This document shows positions 36,400-45,166 of a DNA stretch of 64,000 nucleotides, piece by piece. Origin of the DNA: JANQOH01 sp965214495 (GTDB lineage Bacteria; Pseudomonadota; Alphaproteobacteria; UBA7887); the NCBI GenBank assembly GCA_965214495.1, contig OZ243958.1:2976001-3040000 (forward strand), read 5' to 3'. Numbering within the stretch: the first letter of the stretch is position 1; each line of letters begins with the position of its first letter. A program made the translations under genes and the position numbers. The notes under the pieces are model-generated. The model was not told where the DNA came from. It searched no databases and was given only the letters and a program-made list of their open reading frames with translations.

Positions 36400-37773
36400 T
36401 CAGCGCGATAATCGTCGGTGTGCCCGGGCGAACTCGGTTCGGTAGGGGTGGTTGCTGGCCATGGAGACGAGAATGCGCCGTGCGCTGCGCCGGACCTGAG
36501 CGCCGAGCTTGAGCAGTTTCAAACGAATGGCGCCACAAGTGGCGTTCTCCAGCCGCGTCGCCTTCAAGCCGATGCGCCGCAGCGCACACACCAGGACGTA
36601 GGCGAAGGAGGCGAACCACAGGCGCAGTTGGTTGGCCCGCATGGTCCGGGCCGAGGTGCGGTCGGCGAACAGATCGAGTTGGCATTCCTTGATCCGGTTC
36701 TCCATCTCGCCGCGGGCGCAGTAGAGGTCTTCGTAGAGTGTTCGCGCGTCATACCGATCCGCCGGCAACGACGTGACCACGAAGCGCGGATTGGCGCCCT
36801 TGGGGAGATGTTCGGCCTTGGCCACGACCCGGCGCGCCCGGCACCAGCTCTGCCGTGTCCGATACACGAAGTCGGCGAACCGCCGCGCCGGCTGGCCGCT
36901 CGCCTTACAGGCGGCCTTGGCCGCGCCAAGCTCGCGCTCGATGACGGCGGCCAGCCGGCGGTTGCGGGCCAGCCCGAACAGATAGCCAACGTCATTGGCC
37001 TCGCACCAGACCATCAGGTCCTCACGGCAAAAACCGGAATCGGCCCGCAAAACGATCTCCACCTCAGGCCACCGGGCGCGGACCTGGCCAACGATCCGCG
37101 CCACCTCGTCCACCGCCCCGGCCGCCGCGTCGATGTTGGCCGGGCGCAGCCGAGACGCCAGAAGATGACGGCCACAAAAGATGTACAGCGGCAGATAGCA
37201 ATAGCACTTGTAATAGCCGTGGAAAAACCGGCCCTCCTGATCCCCGTGCAGCGGATCGTCAGTGGCGTCCAGGTCCAGCACGATGCGCTTCTCGGGCCCC
37301 TCGTGAGCCTCCAGAAACAGCGTCACCAACAAATCCTCGAGCGCGCCGGCATCGTGGCCGATCCGATGGTAACGCCCGGGCTTATCCCCAAATGCATGCT
37401 CCAACCGGTTCAGCGTGCTCTTGCCCGCCAGCACCGCACAGTCCCGCCGCTTCGGCTCACAGTGATCCGACAGAAGCGCCAACACCGGATCGTGGCGAAG
37501 CTCGTCGTGGTCCGCCACATCCTCATGACCCAGGGCAATCGCGCCGATGCGCTGGCCGATCAAGGCCCGCAGGTCATGGACTACAAGGTCCGACCGCCGA
37601 GCATCGGTGAAGCAAGCGGCCACCCGCTCGAACAGGCCGATCGCCCGATCGGTCCGGCGAAGCAGCAGCGCACCCGCGTTGGTCGTCAGCGCACCGCCGT
37701 CAAACCCGGCAACAACCCGGCGCTTCCCAAAGCCTTCAAACTCAAACTGCTTGCTGATACACTCCGTCTGCAT
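36400..37773 (-). CDS. IS1380-family transposase
   Basis: DDE-type transposase of 457 residues. Its N-terminus (FGKRRVVAGFDGGALTTNAG ALLLRR, read as one stretch) is the classic IS1380/IS1182-like opening. The acidic residues of the catalytic core are visible in IVLDLDATDDP, IVLRADSGFCRED and the later GEMENRIKECQ motif. The ATG at 37773 is preferred over an upstream start at 37803 because family proteins begin close to this point. The gene is intact, so the element may still be mobile. Confidence 0.92.
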   Translation of the reverse strand: MQTECISKQFEFEGFGKRRVVAGFDGGALTTNAGALLLRRTDRAIGLFERVAACFTDARRSDLVVHDLRALIGQRIGAIALGHEDVADHDELRHDPVLALLSDHCEPKRRDCAVLAGKSTLNRLEHAFGDKPGRYHRIGHDAGALEDLLVTLFLEAHEGPEKRIVLDLDATDDPLHGDQEGRFFHGYYKCYCYLPLYIFCGRHLLASRLRPANIDAAAGAVDEVARIVGQVRARWPEVEIVLRADSGFCREDLMVWCEANDVGYLFGLARNRRLAAVIERELGAAKAACKASGQPARRFADFVYRTRQSWCRARRVVAKAEHLPKGANPRFVVTSLPADRYDARTLYEDLYCARGEMENRIKECQLDLFADRTSARTMRANQLRLWFASFAYVLVCALRRIGLKATRLENATCGAIRLKLLKLGAQVRRSARRILVSMASNHPYRTEFARAHRRLSR

Positions 37774-37852
37774 CGGTCCTCTGCTCCCGATCTGGCAAGT
37801 CATTGGTCAACAACGACTTTATCAGATCACAGAGGCCGATGCACCACACACC

Positions 37853-37866
37853 GTGAGATATCCGGG
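37853..37866 (-). repeat. IS1380-type right terminal inverted repeat
   Basis: GTGAGATATCCGGG, the exact complement of the left repeat, followed by the right copy of the ATAG target duplication at 37867-37870. About 80 bases separate it from the transposase start, room for the transposase promoter. Confidence 0.92.
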
Positions 37867-37978
37867 ATAGTTGTGCCGTGATTCCTACCGGACCGGTTTG
37901 TGACATCTGCGCACAGTGACCGGTGTACGGGGCCGTCGCCGGGGGGCACGCGAAGCGTGTCGAACAGGATGCTGACGG

Positions 37979-38104
37979 GACGCCCGCGCACCTGTTTCCC
38001 TTCAATCGCAGGTGGCGCCGGGGAAGTCAGCGTCGATCCAGGAGATGCCGTCTATGTGAGGTGGTGGGGCGACGCTAGTCCTTTCGATGCGGTTTGCGAA
38101 ACGC
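37979..38104 (-). pseudogene. Remnant: duplicated 3' tail of the solute-binding-protein gene
   Basis: Bases 37979-38079 repeat 38110-38210 with a constant 131-bp offset and roughly 85% identity. Read leftward, the copy encodes PPPHIDGISWIDADFPGATC plus one residue and a stop at 38002-38004, against PPPHMDGIPWIEAGFPGAAC in the intact gene. The 23 bases after the stop are duplicated too. There is no upstream coding part, so this is a truncated paralogue or a tandem partial duplication. The 108 bp between the IS and this copy (37871-37978) hold only a CACGC/GCGTG hairpin at 37947-37959. Confidence 0.72.
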
Positions 38105-38132
38105 TGCGAGACGCCCGCGCACCTGTTTTCCT

Positions 38133-39434
38133 TCAATTGCAGGCGGCGCCGGGGAAGCCCGCTTCGATCCAGGGGATGCCGTCCATGTGCGGCGGCGGGT
38201 TGACGCATTCGGCGGCGTAGTAGCGCACGTTCTCTACGGTGATGCGGCCAAGTTCCTCGTCCCAGCGCGTCAAGCCGATGGCGTTGGCCTGGATCGCCTG
38301 ATGACCGTCCGCCAGCGCCATCCTGACCGGCCCCGAGGGACTGTCCCATTCGAGGCCCGTCAGCGCCGCGATCACCTGTTCCTGATCGGGGAAGCCGCCG
38401 GCCTCGGCCGCGGCCTTGTCGTAGGCCTTCTTGAGGCCCAGCAACGCCATCGAGAACTTGTACACCGGATGGCTCGCCGGCGCGCCGTAGCGTTCGGCGT
38501 AGCCGTCCCGCAGCCAGCGGTTGAGCGTGCTGTCGGGCGCGAAATCGCCATGCGGGCCGCGGGCGCCGATCACCGTGCCGTCGGGCAACCGGTTGCCGAT
38601 GCGCGGCAGGATGTGCTCGCCGGCGCTCAACACCACTTTCGAGCGCTGGAACAGTCCACGCCCCGCGCCCTGATTGATCAGCGCCTCCAGGTCGGCGCCC
38701 CAGAAACTCGTGTGGATGACGTCCGGCCGGCGCGCCAGCAGGGTCGAGATTTCGGCCCCGAACTGGCCGGCGAAGAGTTTGGGGAACTGTTCGTCCACGA
38801 CTTCGACGTCGCTGTCGAGAGTCTTCATCGAAGCGACGAAGTCGTTCCACGAATCCTGGCCCCAGGCGTAGTTCTGGTTCAGCCCGGCGATGGTGCGCAC
38901 ATCGGGAAACATCTCGTGGAGGTAGCGCGCCGCGGCCACGTTATCCATCACCGCGTGCGGACCGGTGCGGAAGACGTAGTGGTAGCTCTCTTCCTCGAAC
39001 ACGCGCGGCGTGCCGCAGTCCACCAGGATGGTAAGGGTCCGGAGTTCCTCCGCGATCTTCGGCACCGCGAGGCAGTCGCCGCTCGAAACGTAACCCATCA
39101 CCACGTCGACGCCGCGCCGCTGCACCAGGTTGCGCAGTTCGGCGACCTGCTTGGTGGCGCCGCCGGCTTCGTCCACATAGATCGGAACGATTCGCGCGCC
39201 GGCGAGCCCCGCACCCTCGAACGGCTCGGGCACCGTGCCGGCGTTGATCGCGTCGATGGTGTATTCCGCCCCGTTCTTCGCCGGGATGCCGAAATGCGCC
39301 GCCGCCGGCCCGGACAGGAAGGTGACGACGCCGACGGCCACTTCGCGCTGCTCCTCCGCCGCCGCGGCGCCAGGAAGCACGACCGCCAGACAGGCGGCGA
39401 TCAGGGACCTCCAGACGGTCTTCGCATCGGGCAT
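38133..39434 (-). CDS. ABC-transporter substrate-binding protein (branched-chain amino acid / amide type)
   Basis: A 433-residue periplasmic binding protein of the Leu/Ile/Val (peripla_BP_6) family. The signal peptide is SLIAACLAVVLPGAAAAEE. Diagnostic parts are VGVVTFLSGPAAAHFGIPAK, IYVDEAGGATKQVAELRNLV, DVVMGYVSSGDCLAVPKI and NQNYAWGQDSWNDF. The ATG at 39434 is chosen because GAGGAG lies 8 bases upstream. No permease or ATPase gene is adjacent, so it is an orphan binding protein; the ligand is uncertain. A duplicated tail of this gene lies just downstream. Confidence 0.9.
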   Translation of the reverse strand: MPDAKTVWRSLIAACLAVVLPGAAAAEEQREVAVGVVTFLSGPAAAHFGIPAKNGAEYTIDAINAGTVPEPFEGAGLAGARIVPIYVDEAGGATKQVAELRNLVQRRGVDVVMGYVSSGDCLAVPKIAEELRTLTILVDCGTPRVFEEESYHYVFRTGPHAVMDNVAAARYLHEMFPDVRTIAGLNQNYAWGQDSWNDFVASMKTLDSDVEVVDEQFPKLFAGQFGAEISTLLARRPDVIHTSFWGADLEALINQGAGRGLFQRSKVVLSAGEHILPRIGNRLPDGTVIGARGPHGDFAPDSTLNRWLRDGYAERYGAPASHPVYKFSMALLGLKKAYDKAAAEAGGFPDQEQVIAALTGLEWDSPSGPVRMALADGHQAIQANAIGLTRWDEELGRITVENVRYYAAECVNPPPHMDGIPWIEAGFPGAACN

Positions 39435-39497
39435 GGTTCGTCTCCTCAAGGTCGCGCGCGACACTCTAACCGCAGACCGGCGCGCGCGACAGTCGTT

Positions 39498-40691
39498 TCA
39501 GTCGCCGGGCCAATCGGAGAACGCCACCCGGCCCGGCAACACGTATGGCGCGCGCGCGAACAGGGTCACGTCCATGACGAACACGCGCGGGCCCTCGCCC
39601 ATGGGGACCGGCGGCAGGCGGCGTGCGTGTGCGGCCGCGGCGCGTATCCGGTCGATCGCCTCCGGCGACAGGACGCCGCCGTCGAGCAGTTCGGCACGGA
39701 CCGTCCCCGCCGCGCCGTCGATGTGCAGGCGCATCACCGCCGCGCGCCCACCCGGCGCCCCCGGCGGCAGCCCGGCGAACGCGCGGTGGCGGGCGAGGCG
39801 CGCCGCAACCTTGCGGGCGTATTTCCGCTGCATGTCGCCGACCGGCAGGGTCAGGTGAAGGACGAGCTCGCGCGGCAGGGCGGCGCCGTTCGCCAGCCGC
39901 CCCGTCGCCAGCGCCGCCTCCGCGGCCGACCTCGCGATACGGGCGAAACGCGGATCCCCGTCGGCGACCGACGCCGACACGACCATGCCGTCGTCGTCGA
40001 GACGGAGTCCCACGGGAATGGTCAGGCTCCAGGCGCCGCGCGCCCAACCGGGCGGCCGCCAATGGCGCTCGATCCGCGCGGCGAGCGCGCGCAGACGGTC
40101 GATCCCGGCGCCGGCGGGCGGATGGGCCGCGAGATGGCCGCGCAGCGCCGGCGACGGGACGCCGTCGACGATCATTCCGAAATAGGCCTGGTAGCGCCGG
40201 ATCGCCGCCCCGGTCGCGGTGTCGAACACGCCGTCGGCGCGGCCCGGCGCGAGACCGTGCGCCGCGAGCGCCGACTGAACGGCGGCGATCAACCGGCGCT
40301 CCCCGGCCTTCGGCGCCGCCACGCCGCAGCGCGCCGCCGCGCCCGGCGCCAGCGCGAAGGTGAGACGCTGCCACGCCCCGGGCAGGGCCACCGCGAGAAG
40401 GTCGCCGTTCAACCACGCGCCGTTCGGGAACCGCAGGCCGACGCCGTCCGGGTGCGGCTCGACCGTTCCGACCGCCGGCGCCGCGCCGTCGATACGGTAG
40501 CGGAACAACCGCGCGCGCGGCGGCGCCGGCACCGGAACCGGGTGGCCGGAGATCAGCGCGCGCTCCGGGGCCTCGGGGCACGCTGCCGTGAGAACGACGC
40601 CGTCGGCGTCGCGCGCCACCGGGATCGTTTCCGCCACCGCCGCCGGCAGAACAGCGCATAGCGCTAACACGCTGATCGCCCGGCCGATCAT
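39498..40691 (-). CDS. Exported protein with peptidoglycan-binding-like and TonB-C-like segments
   Basis: A 397-residue protein with a signal peptide (ISVLALCAVLPAAVAE). Around residues 135-185 is a PG_binding_1-like segment (VQSALAAHGLAPGRADGVFD, TGAAIRRYQAYFG). Two segments resemble TonB C-terminal domains: IERHWRPPGWARGAWSLTIP with LRLDDDGMVVSA, and a later one including HIDGAAGTVRAELLDGGVLS. The ATG at 40691 fits the signal peptide. The family name is uncertain. It sits alone between the binding protein and the divergent RecQ gene, and is probably periplasmic. Confidence 0.6.
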   Translation of the reverse strand: MIGRAISVLALCAVLPAAVAETIPVARDADGVVLTAACPEAPERALISGHPVPVPAPPRARLFRYRIDGAAPAVGTVEPHPDGVGLRFPNGAWLNGDLLAVALPGAWQRLTFALAPGAAARCGVAAPKAGERRLIAAVQSALAAHGLAPGRADGVFDTATGAAIRRYQAYFGMIVDGVPSPALRGHLAAHPPAGAGIDRLRALAARIERHWRPPGWARGAWSLTIPVGLRLDDDGMVVSASVADGDPRFARIARSAAEAALATGRLANGAALPRELVLHLTLPVGDMQRKYARKVAARLARHRAFAGLPPGAPGGRAAVMRLHIDGAAGTVRAELLDGGVLSPEAIDRIRAAAAHARRLPPVPMGEGPRVFVMDVTLFARAPYVLPGRVAFSDWPGD

Positions 40692-40774
40692 GACCCGCAC
40701 TCTCGCCGATTCACCGCGGTGAAACCAGACGTGGGCGCCTCGTCGGGTCATGGCGGTAGGGTATAACGGCGCGC

Positions 40775-42844
40775 ATGAACTACGATGCCGAGCGCGCTCT
40801 GGAATTGTTGCGGGCGGGCACGCAAGGGCGCGACGCCCGGTTCCGCGACGGCCAGCAAGACGCCATCCGCCATGTCGTCGAAGGCCGCGGGCGCCTTCTG
40901 GTGGTGCAAAAGACGGGCTGGGGCAAGAGCTTCGTCTACTTCATCGCGACCAGGCTGTTGCGCGAGGGCGGGATGGGGCCGGCGCTCCTCGTCTCGCCGC
41001 TGCTCGCATTGATGCGCAACCAGATCGCCGCCGCCGAGCGGATGGGGATTCGCGCGCACAGAATCGCCTCCGACAACACCGACGAGTGGGAAGCGGCGGA
41101 AGACTGCCTGCAGCACGACGAGGTGGACATTCTGCTGATCTCCCCCGAGCGGTTCGGCAACGAGTATTTCCGCACTGAAGTGCTGGCGCAAATCGCCGAC
41201 CGCATCGGCCTGCTGATCGTCGACGAGGCGCATTGCATCTCCGACTGGGGGCACGATTTCAGGCCGCACTACCGGCTGATCGAGCGCATCGCGCGGACGC
41301 TGCCGCCCAATCTCAGGCTTGTCGCGACCACCGCGACGGCGAACGACCGGGTGATGGGCGATCTCGGCGTGGTGCTCGGCCCCGATCTGACGGTGCTGCG
41401 CGGCGATCTCGACCGACCCTCCCTGCGGCTCCAGACGATCAGGCTGCCGCGGCAGTCGGAGCGCTTGGCGTGGCTTGCGGAACGGATACCGGAACTGCCC
41501 GGCCACGGGATCGTCTACACGCTCACCGTCCGCGACGCCGAACGGGTGGCGGCGTGGCTCCGGTCGCGCGGGCTGGCGGTGGACTCCTATACCGGGCAGA
41601 CGGGAGACCGCCGCGAGGCGCTCGAACAGGCGCTGCTCGACAACCGCGTGAAGGCGCTGGTGGCGACGACGGCGCTCGGCATGGGTTTCGACAAGCCGGA
41701 CCTCGGCTTCGTGATCCACTACCAGACGCCCGGTTCGGTGGTGGCCTACTACCAGCAGGTGGGACGTGCCGGACGGGCGCTCGATTCGGCTCGGGGCGTG
41801 CTGCTGAGCGGCGTGGAAGAAACCGACATCACCGACTACTTCATCGCCAGCGCGTTCCCGACCCGCGACGAGGTCAGACAGGTCGTCGAGGCGCTCGAAG
41901 CCGAGCCGGACGGGCTCTCGGTCCCGCAACTGCTCGGAGAGCTCAATCTGTCCTACGGTCGCGTCAAGAGGGCCATCGACCTGCTTTCCCTCGAATCGCC
42001 TGCCCCGATCGCGAAGCAGGGGACTCGCTGGCAGTTGACCGTGGCGACCCTGAGCGACGCGTTCTGGCAGAGGGCGGAGCGCCTGACCCGTCTGCGGCGC
42101 GAAGAGCAGCGCCAGATGCAGGACTACGTGAAGCTCGAGGCGGGGCACATGGCGTTCCTCATCCGCGCGCTCGACGGCGATCCTCGAACCGTTCGGCCTT
42201 CGCCTCTGCCGCCGTTGCCCGCCGCGATCGCGCCGGCGCTGGTGCGCGAGGCGGTGACCTTCCTTCGCGGCGACAGCCTGTCGATCGAGCCGCGCAGGCG
42301 GTGGCCGGCGAGCGGCCTGCCGCAATACGGCGTCCGCGGAGGCATCTCCGACGACCGCCAGACAGCGCGGGGCAAGGCTCTTTGCGTCTGGGGCGACGCC
42401 GGTTGGGGCGAACTGGTCCGGCGCGGAAAATACGACGACGGCCGGTTCGCCGAAGAACTCGTCCGCGCCTGCGCCGACCTGGTGGGGCGCTGGGCACCAA
42501 AACCGGCGCCGGCATGGGTGACGTGTATTCCGTCGCGGCGCCACACCCTTGTCGACGACTTCGTCATGCGCCTGGCGGCGGAAATCGGCCTGCCGTTTCG
42601 GCGATCGCTCGAAAAGACCGAGGATCGCCCCGAACAGAAGACGATGGAGAACAGCGCTCATCAGGCGCGCAACGTCGATGGCGCGCTTGCGCTCCGCCCG
42701 GGAATACCCGACGGGCCGGTGCTGCTGGTGGACGATATCGTGGACTCGCGTTGGACGCTGACGGTCGCTGCGTGGCTGTTGCGCGAGAATGGCGGCGGTC
42801 CGGTCTGGCCGCTGGTCCTCGCGCAGGCAAGTGGCGGCAGATGA
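40775..42844 (+). CDS. RecQ-family helicase fused to a C-terminal phosphoribosyltransferase-like domain
   Basis: A 689-residue protein. Residues 20-400 are a RecQ-type superfamily-2 helicase: Walker A QKTGWGKS (45-52), DEAH box with the RecQ aromatic-rich loop (VDEAHCISDWGHDFRP, 149-164), TTATAND, and motif VI YYQQVGRAGRALDS. A winged-helix-like linker follows. Residues 540-689 resemble a type I phosphoribosyltransferase (ComF-like), with the PRPP loop VLLVDDIVDSRWTLT (649-663). The stop overlaps the DprA-like start (ATGA). RecQ-PRTase proteins next to DprA homologues recall the ShosT/ShosA anti-phage pair; defence function is inference. Confidence 0.87.
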   Translation: MNYDAERALELLRAGTQGRDARFRDGQQDAIRHVVEGRGRLLVVQKTGWGKSFVYFIATRLLREGGMGPALLVSPLLALMRNQIAAAERMGIRAHRIASDNTDEWEAAEDCLQHDEVDILLISPERFGNEYFRTEVLAQIADRIGLLIVDEAHCISDWGHDFRPHYRLIERIARTLPPNLRLVATTATANDRVMGDLGVVLGPDLTVLRGDLDRPSLRLQTIRLPRQSERLAWLAERIPELPGHGIVYTLTVRDAERVAAWLRSRGLAVDSYTGQTGDRREALEQALLDNRVKALVATTALGMGFDKPDLGFVIHYQTPGSVVAYYQQVGRAGRALDSARGVLLSGVEETDITDYFIASAFPTRDEVRQVVEALEAEPDGLSVPQLLGELNLSYGRVKRAIDLLSLESPAPIAKQGTRWQLTVATLSDAFWQRAERLTRLRREEQRQMQDYVKLEAGHMAFLIRALDGDPRTVRPSPLPPLPAAIAPALVREAVTFLRGDSLSIEPRRRWPASGLPQYGVRGGISDDRQTARGKALCVWGDAGWGELVRRGKYDDGRFAEELVRACADLVGRWAPKPAPAWVTCIPSRRHTLVDDFVMRLAAEIGLPFRRSLEKTEDRPEQKTMENSAHQARNVDGALALRPGIPDGPVLLVDDIVDSRWTLTVAAWLLRENGGGPVWPLVLAQASGGR

Positions 42845-44229
42845 GCGCGGAACTCTCCGCCGACACGAAGGCGATCCTGCTGCTGACCGCGCCGCTGATC
42901 GCCGGGCGGCAGGCGCCGTCGGTCAACCCCCTTGGCGCTGCCGCGTATCGCCGCCTCGCCCACCGGCTCGTCGCGTTGCACCGCCGCCCGGCCGATCTGC
43001 TGACTCGCGAGGCTCCGGACCTGTTGAAGGAATGCGCGCCCGGTACGGAGCGTGACCGGCTGGAGCGTTTGCTGGGCCGGGGGTTCCTTCTCGGCCAGGC
43101 GATTGAACGCTGGCAGGTGCGCGCGATCCGGGTGGTGAGCCGGGCCGACGACGCCTATCCCCGCCGTCTGAAGACTCGTCTGGAAGAGAATGCCCCCCCG
43201 GTGCTCTATGGCTGCGGCGACCCCGGCATCCTCGACGCCGGCGGCCTGGCGGTGGTCGGCTCCCGCAACGCGGACCAGGAATTGCTGGACTACGCCGAAG
43301 CCGTAGGACGACTCGCCGCCGCCGCGGGGTGTGTCGTGATATCGGGCGGCGCCCGGGGCATCGACCGGGCCGCGATGACGGGAGCCCTGGATGCGAGCGG
43401 GCGCGCGGTGGGCGTGCTCGCCGACAGCCTGGAGCGCGCGGCGATGAACCGGGAGAACCGCGAAGCGCTGATGGACGGGCGGCTGCTTCTGGTCTCTCCC
43501 TACGATCCTGCCGCCCGCTTCCATGTCGGCCATGCGATGCAACGCAACAAACTCATATATGCCCTGTCGGACGCGGCGCTGGTGGTCAACGCGGACCGCG
43601 GAAAGGGGGGCACATGGGCAGGCGCGATCGAACAACTCGACAGGCTGAAATTGGTGCCGGTCCATGTTCGCGCCGACGGCGAGGCGGGGGCCGGGCTGGA
43701 GGCGCTTCGCGGGCATGGGGCGAGAATCTGGCCCGACCCCGACACGCCGGAGGCGTTCGCAGAAATTCTGGACGCGCCGCCGGAGACGACACACGCCGTT
43801 CCGGCGCAGCCGACGCTCCTGACGGACATACGGGAGGAACCGGCTTCGTTCGCGGGTGAGGAGCCGGAAACGGTCCTGAAACCGCGCAACGACGCGGAGC
43901 CCGCCGCCGGTGAGTGGTTCCTGGAAGTTCGAGAGCGGATCGAACGCATGGATGCACCCACGACGCCGGCCGGAATCGCGGACGCGCTGAAAGTCCCGAA
44001 GAAGCAGGCCGAAGGCTGGTTGCGGCGCTATATCGACGCGAGAATCGGCGAATTGCTGCGCGACCCGCAAGCGTGCATGACCGAGGCCGAAATTGCAGAC
44101 ACGCTCGGATTCCCCCCCGGCCGGGTTCGCTATGCGCTGCGACGCCTGGTAGGGAGCGGCGTGATCGGGAAACTTTCAGGCCGCCCCGCGCGATACGGTT
44201 CCGGCGGCTTCTTCAACCGTCGGGGCTGA
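42841..44229 (+). CDS. DprA/Smf-like protein with C-terminal winged helices
   Basis: A 462-residue protein. The central Rossmann-like DprA fold has LAVVGSRNAD (136-145), VVISGGARGID (165-175), a MNRENREALMDG segment and RNKLIYALSDAALVVNA. The N-terminal 90 residues are helical and unlike housekeeping DprA. The C-terminus carries two winged-helix-like segments (PAGIADALKVPKKQAEGWLR and EAEIADTLGFPPGRVRYALR). ATGA overlap with the RecQ-PRTase gene implies a stoichiometric partnership. In ShosTA the DprA-like member is the antitoxin, so a regulatory or DNA-sensing role is plausible. It is convergent with the hydrolase 5 bp away. Confidence 0.87.
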   Translation: MSAELSADTKAILLLTAPLIAGRQAPSVNPLGAAAYRRLAHRLVALHRRPADLLTREAPDLLKECAPGTERDRLERLLGRGFLLGQAIERWQVRAIRVVSRADDAYPRRLKTRLEENAPPVLYGCGDPGILDAGGLAVVGSRNADQELLDYAEAVGRLAAAAGCVVISGGARGIDRAAMTGALDASGRAVGVLADSLERAAMNRENREALMDGRLLLVSPYDPAARFHVGHAMQRNKLIYALSDAALVVNADRGKGGTWAGAIEQLDRLKLVPVHVRADGEAGAGLEALRGHGARIWPDPDTPEAFAEILDAPPETTHAVPAQPTLLTDIREEPASFAGEEPETVLKPRNDAEPAAGEWFLEVRERIERMDAPTTPAGIADALKVPKKQAEGWLRRYIDARIGELLRDPQACMTEAEIADTLGFPPGRVRYALRRLVGSGVIGKLSGRPARYGSGGFFNRRG

Positions 44230-44234
44230 CCGGG

Positions 44235-45116
44235 TCAGGCGCTGTCGTCGGCGAAGAACGCCAGCAATTGCGCCGCGAGTTCCTCGGGCTTCTCCTCGGG
44301 AATGAAATGCCCCGACCCCGCGACCATGCCGCCGCGCACGTCGGTCGCCACCCGGCGCATCGACTCGAGCGTCAGTTCGCGGCGCCCGAAGCTCTCGCTT
44401 CCGCCCAGGGCCAGCACCGGCATAGCGAGCTTGCCGTCGGCGATCGCGCGCGCGTTGTCGGCGATGTCGCGCGGGATGGCGCGGTAGTAGGCGAGCGCGG
44501 CGCGCATGGCGCCGGGTTCGGCGTAAGTGCGGGCATATTCGGCGACCGCGTCGTCGTCGATAGCGCCGGGGAACGCCGCGAAGTTCCTGAGAAACCAGCC
44601 GACATAGATGTGCTCGCGCCCCGCGATCAGCGCTTCGGGCAGGTCTAGGGTGCGATGGAACCCGTGATGCCAGCGACCCTGCGAGGTGGAGAATTGATCG
44701 CTGCCGTCGCCGGGGATCATCACGTCAAGGACCGCGAGCTTGCGCACCGCCTCGCGATGCGCCGCCGCCAGCGCGAAGGCCACCGGGCCGCCCCAGTCGT
44801 GCCCTGCCAGGAGGAAACGGTCGTAGCCGAGCACATCGTGCATGAGTTCCCAAACATCCTCGGCGACGCGCGTCTTGTTATAGCCGTCGGCGGGGCGTGA
44901 CGAGTCGCCGAGACCGCGCAAGTCCGGCGCGATGACCCGCCAACGCGCCGCCAGCGCCGGCATCACGAGCCGCCATTCGTACCAGCTTTGCGGAAAGCCG
45001 TGCAGCAGCACCAGCGGCTCGCCGGCCCCTGCGGTCGCGTAGTGCATCGACATTTCCGAGAGCGCCGCGAAGCGGTGTGTCACCTCCGGCGTCGATTGAC
45101 CGTCCCTGTCGCTCAT
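44235..45116 (-). CDS. Alpha/beta hydrolase (epoxide hydrolase / haloalkane dehalogenase-like)
   Basis: A 293-residue alpha/beta-hydrolase fold enzyme. The oxyanion region is LLHGFPQSWYEWR. The nucleophile elbow is LAGHDWGGP with D107, an Asp rather than Ser, which points to epoxide hydrolase or dehalogenase chemistry. The C-terminal catalytic His is in GSGHFIPEEKPEELA. DLRGLGDSSRP is typical of the family. It is divergent from the downstream SDR across 50 bp. The physiological substrate is unknown. Confidence 0.88.
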   Translation of the reverse strand: MSDRDGQSTPEVTHRFAALSEMSMHYATAGAGEPLVLLHGFPQSWYEWRLVMPALAARWRVIAPDLRGLGDSSRPADGYNKTRVAEDVWELMHDVLGYDRFLLAGHDWGGPVAFALAAAHREAVRKLAVLDVMIPGDGSDQFSTSQGRWHHGFHRTLDLPEALIAGREHIYVGWFLRNFAAFPGAIDDDAVAEYARTYAEPGAMRAALAYYRAIPRDIADNARAIADGKLAMPVLALGGSESFGRRELTLESMRRVATDVRGGMVAGSGHFIPEEKPEELAAQLLAFFADDSA

Positions 45117-45166
45117 GCCACGATCCTCGCGATTTCCCGCCCCGCCGGCAAGGCGAAGGAGAGACG

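Larger units (their letters stand above)
36178..37866. mobile_element. Complete IS1380-family insertion sequence (1689 bp)
   Basis: Bounded by perfect 14-bp inverted repeats, CCCGGATATCTCAC at 36178-36191 and its complement at 37853-37866. The flanks carry a 4-bp direct repeat ATAG (36174-36177 and 37867-37870), the target-duplication length typical of IS1380. One intact transposase is read leftward. It has inserted 116 bp upstream of the BREX-like operon's start codon, between that operon and the solute-binding-protein remnant. Confidence 0.93.
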
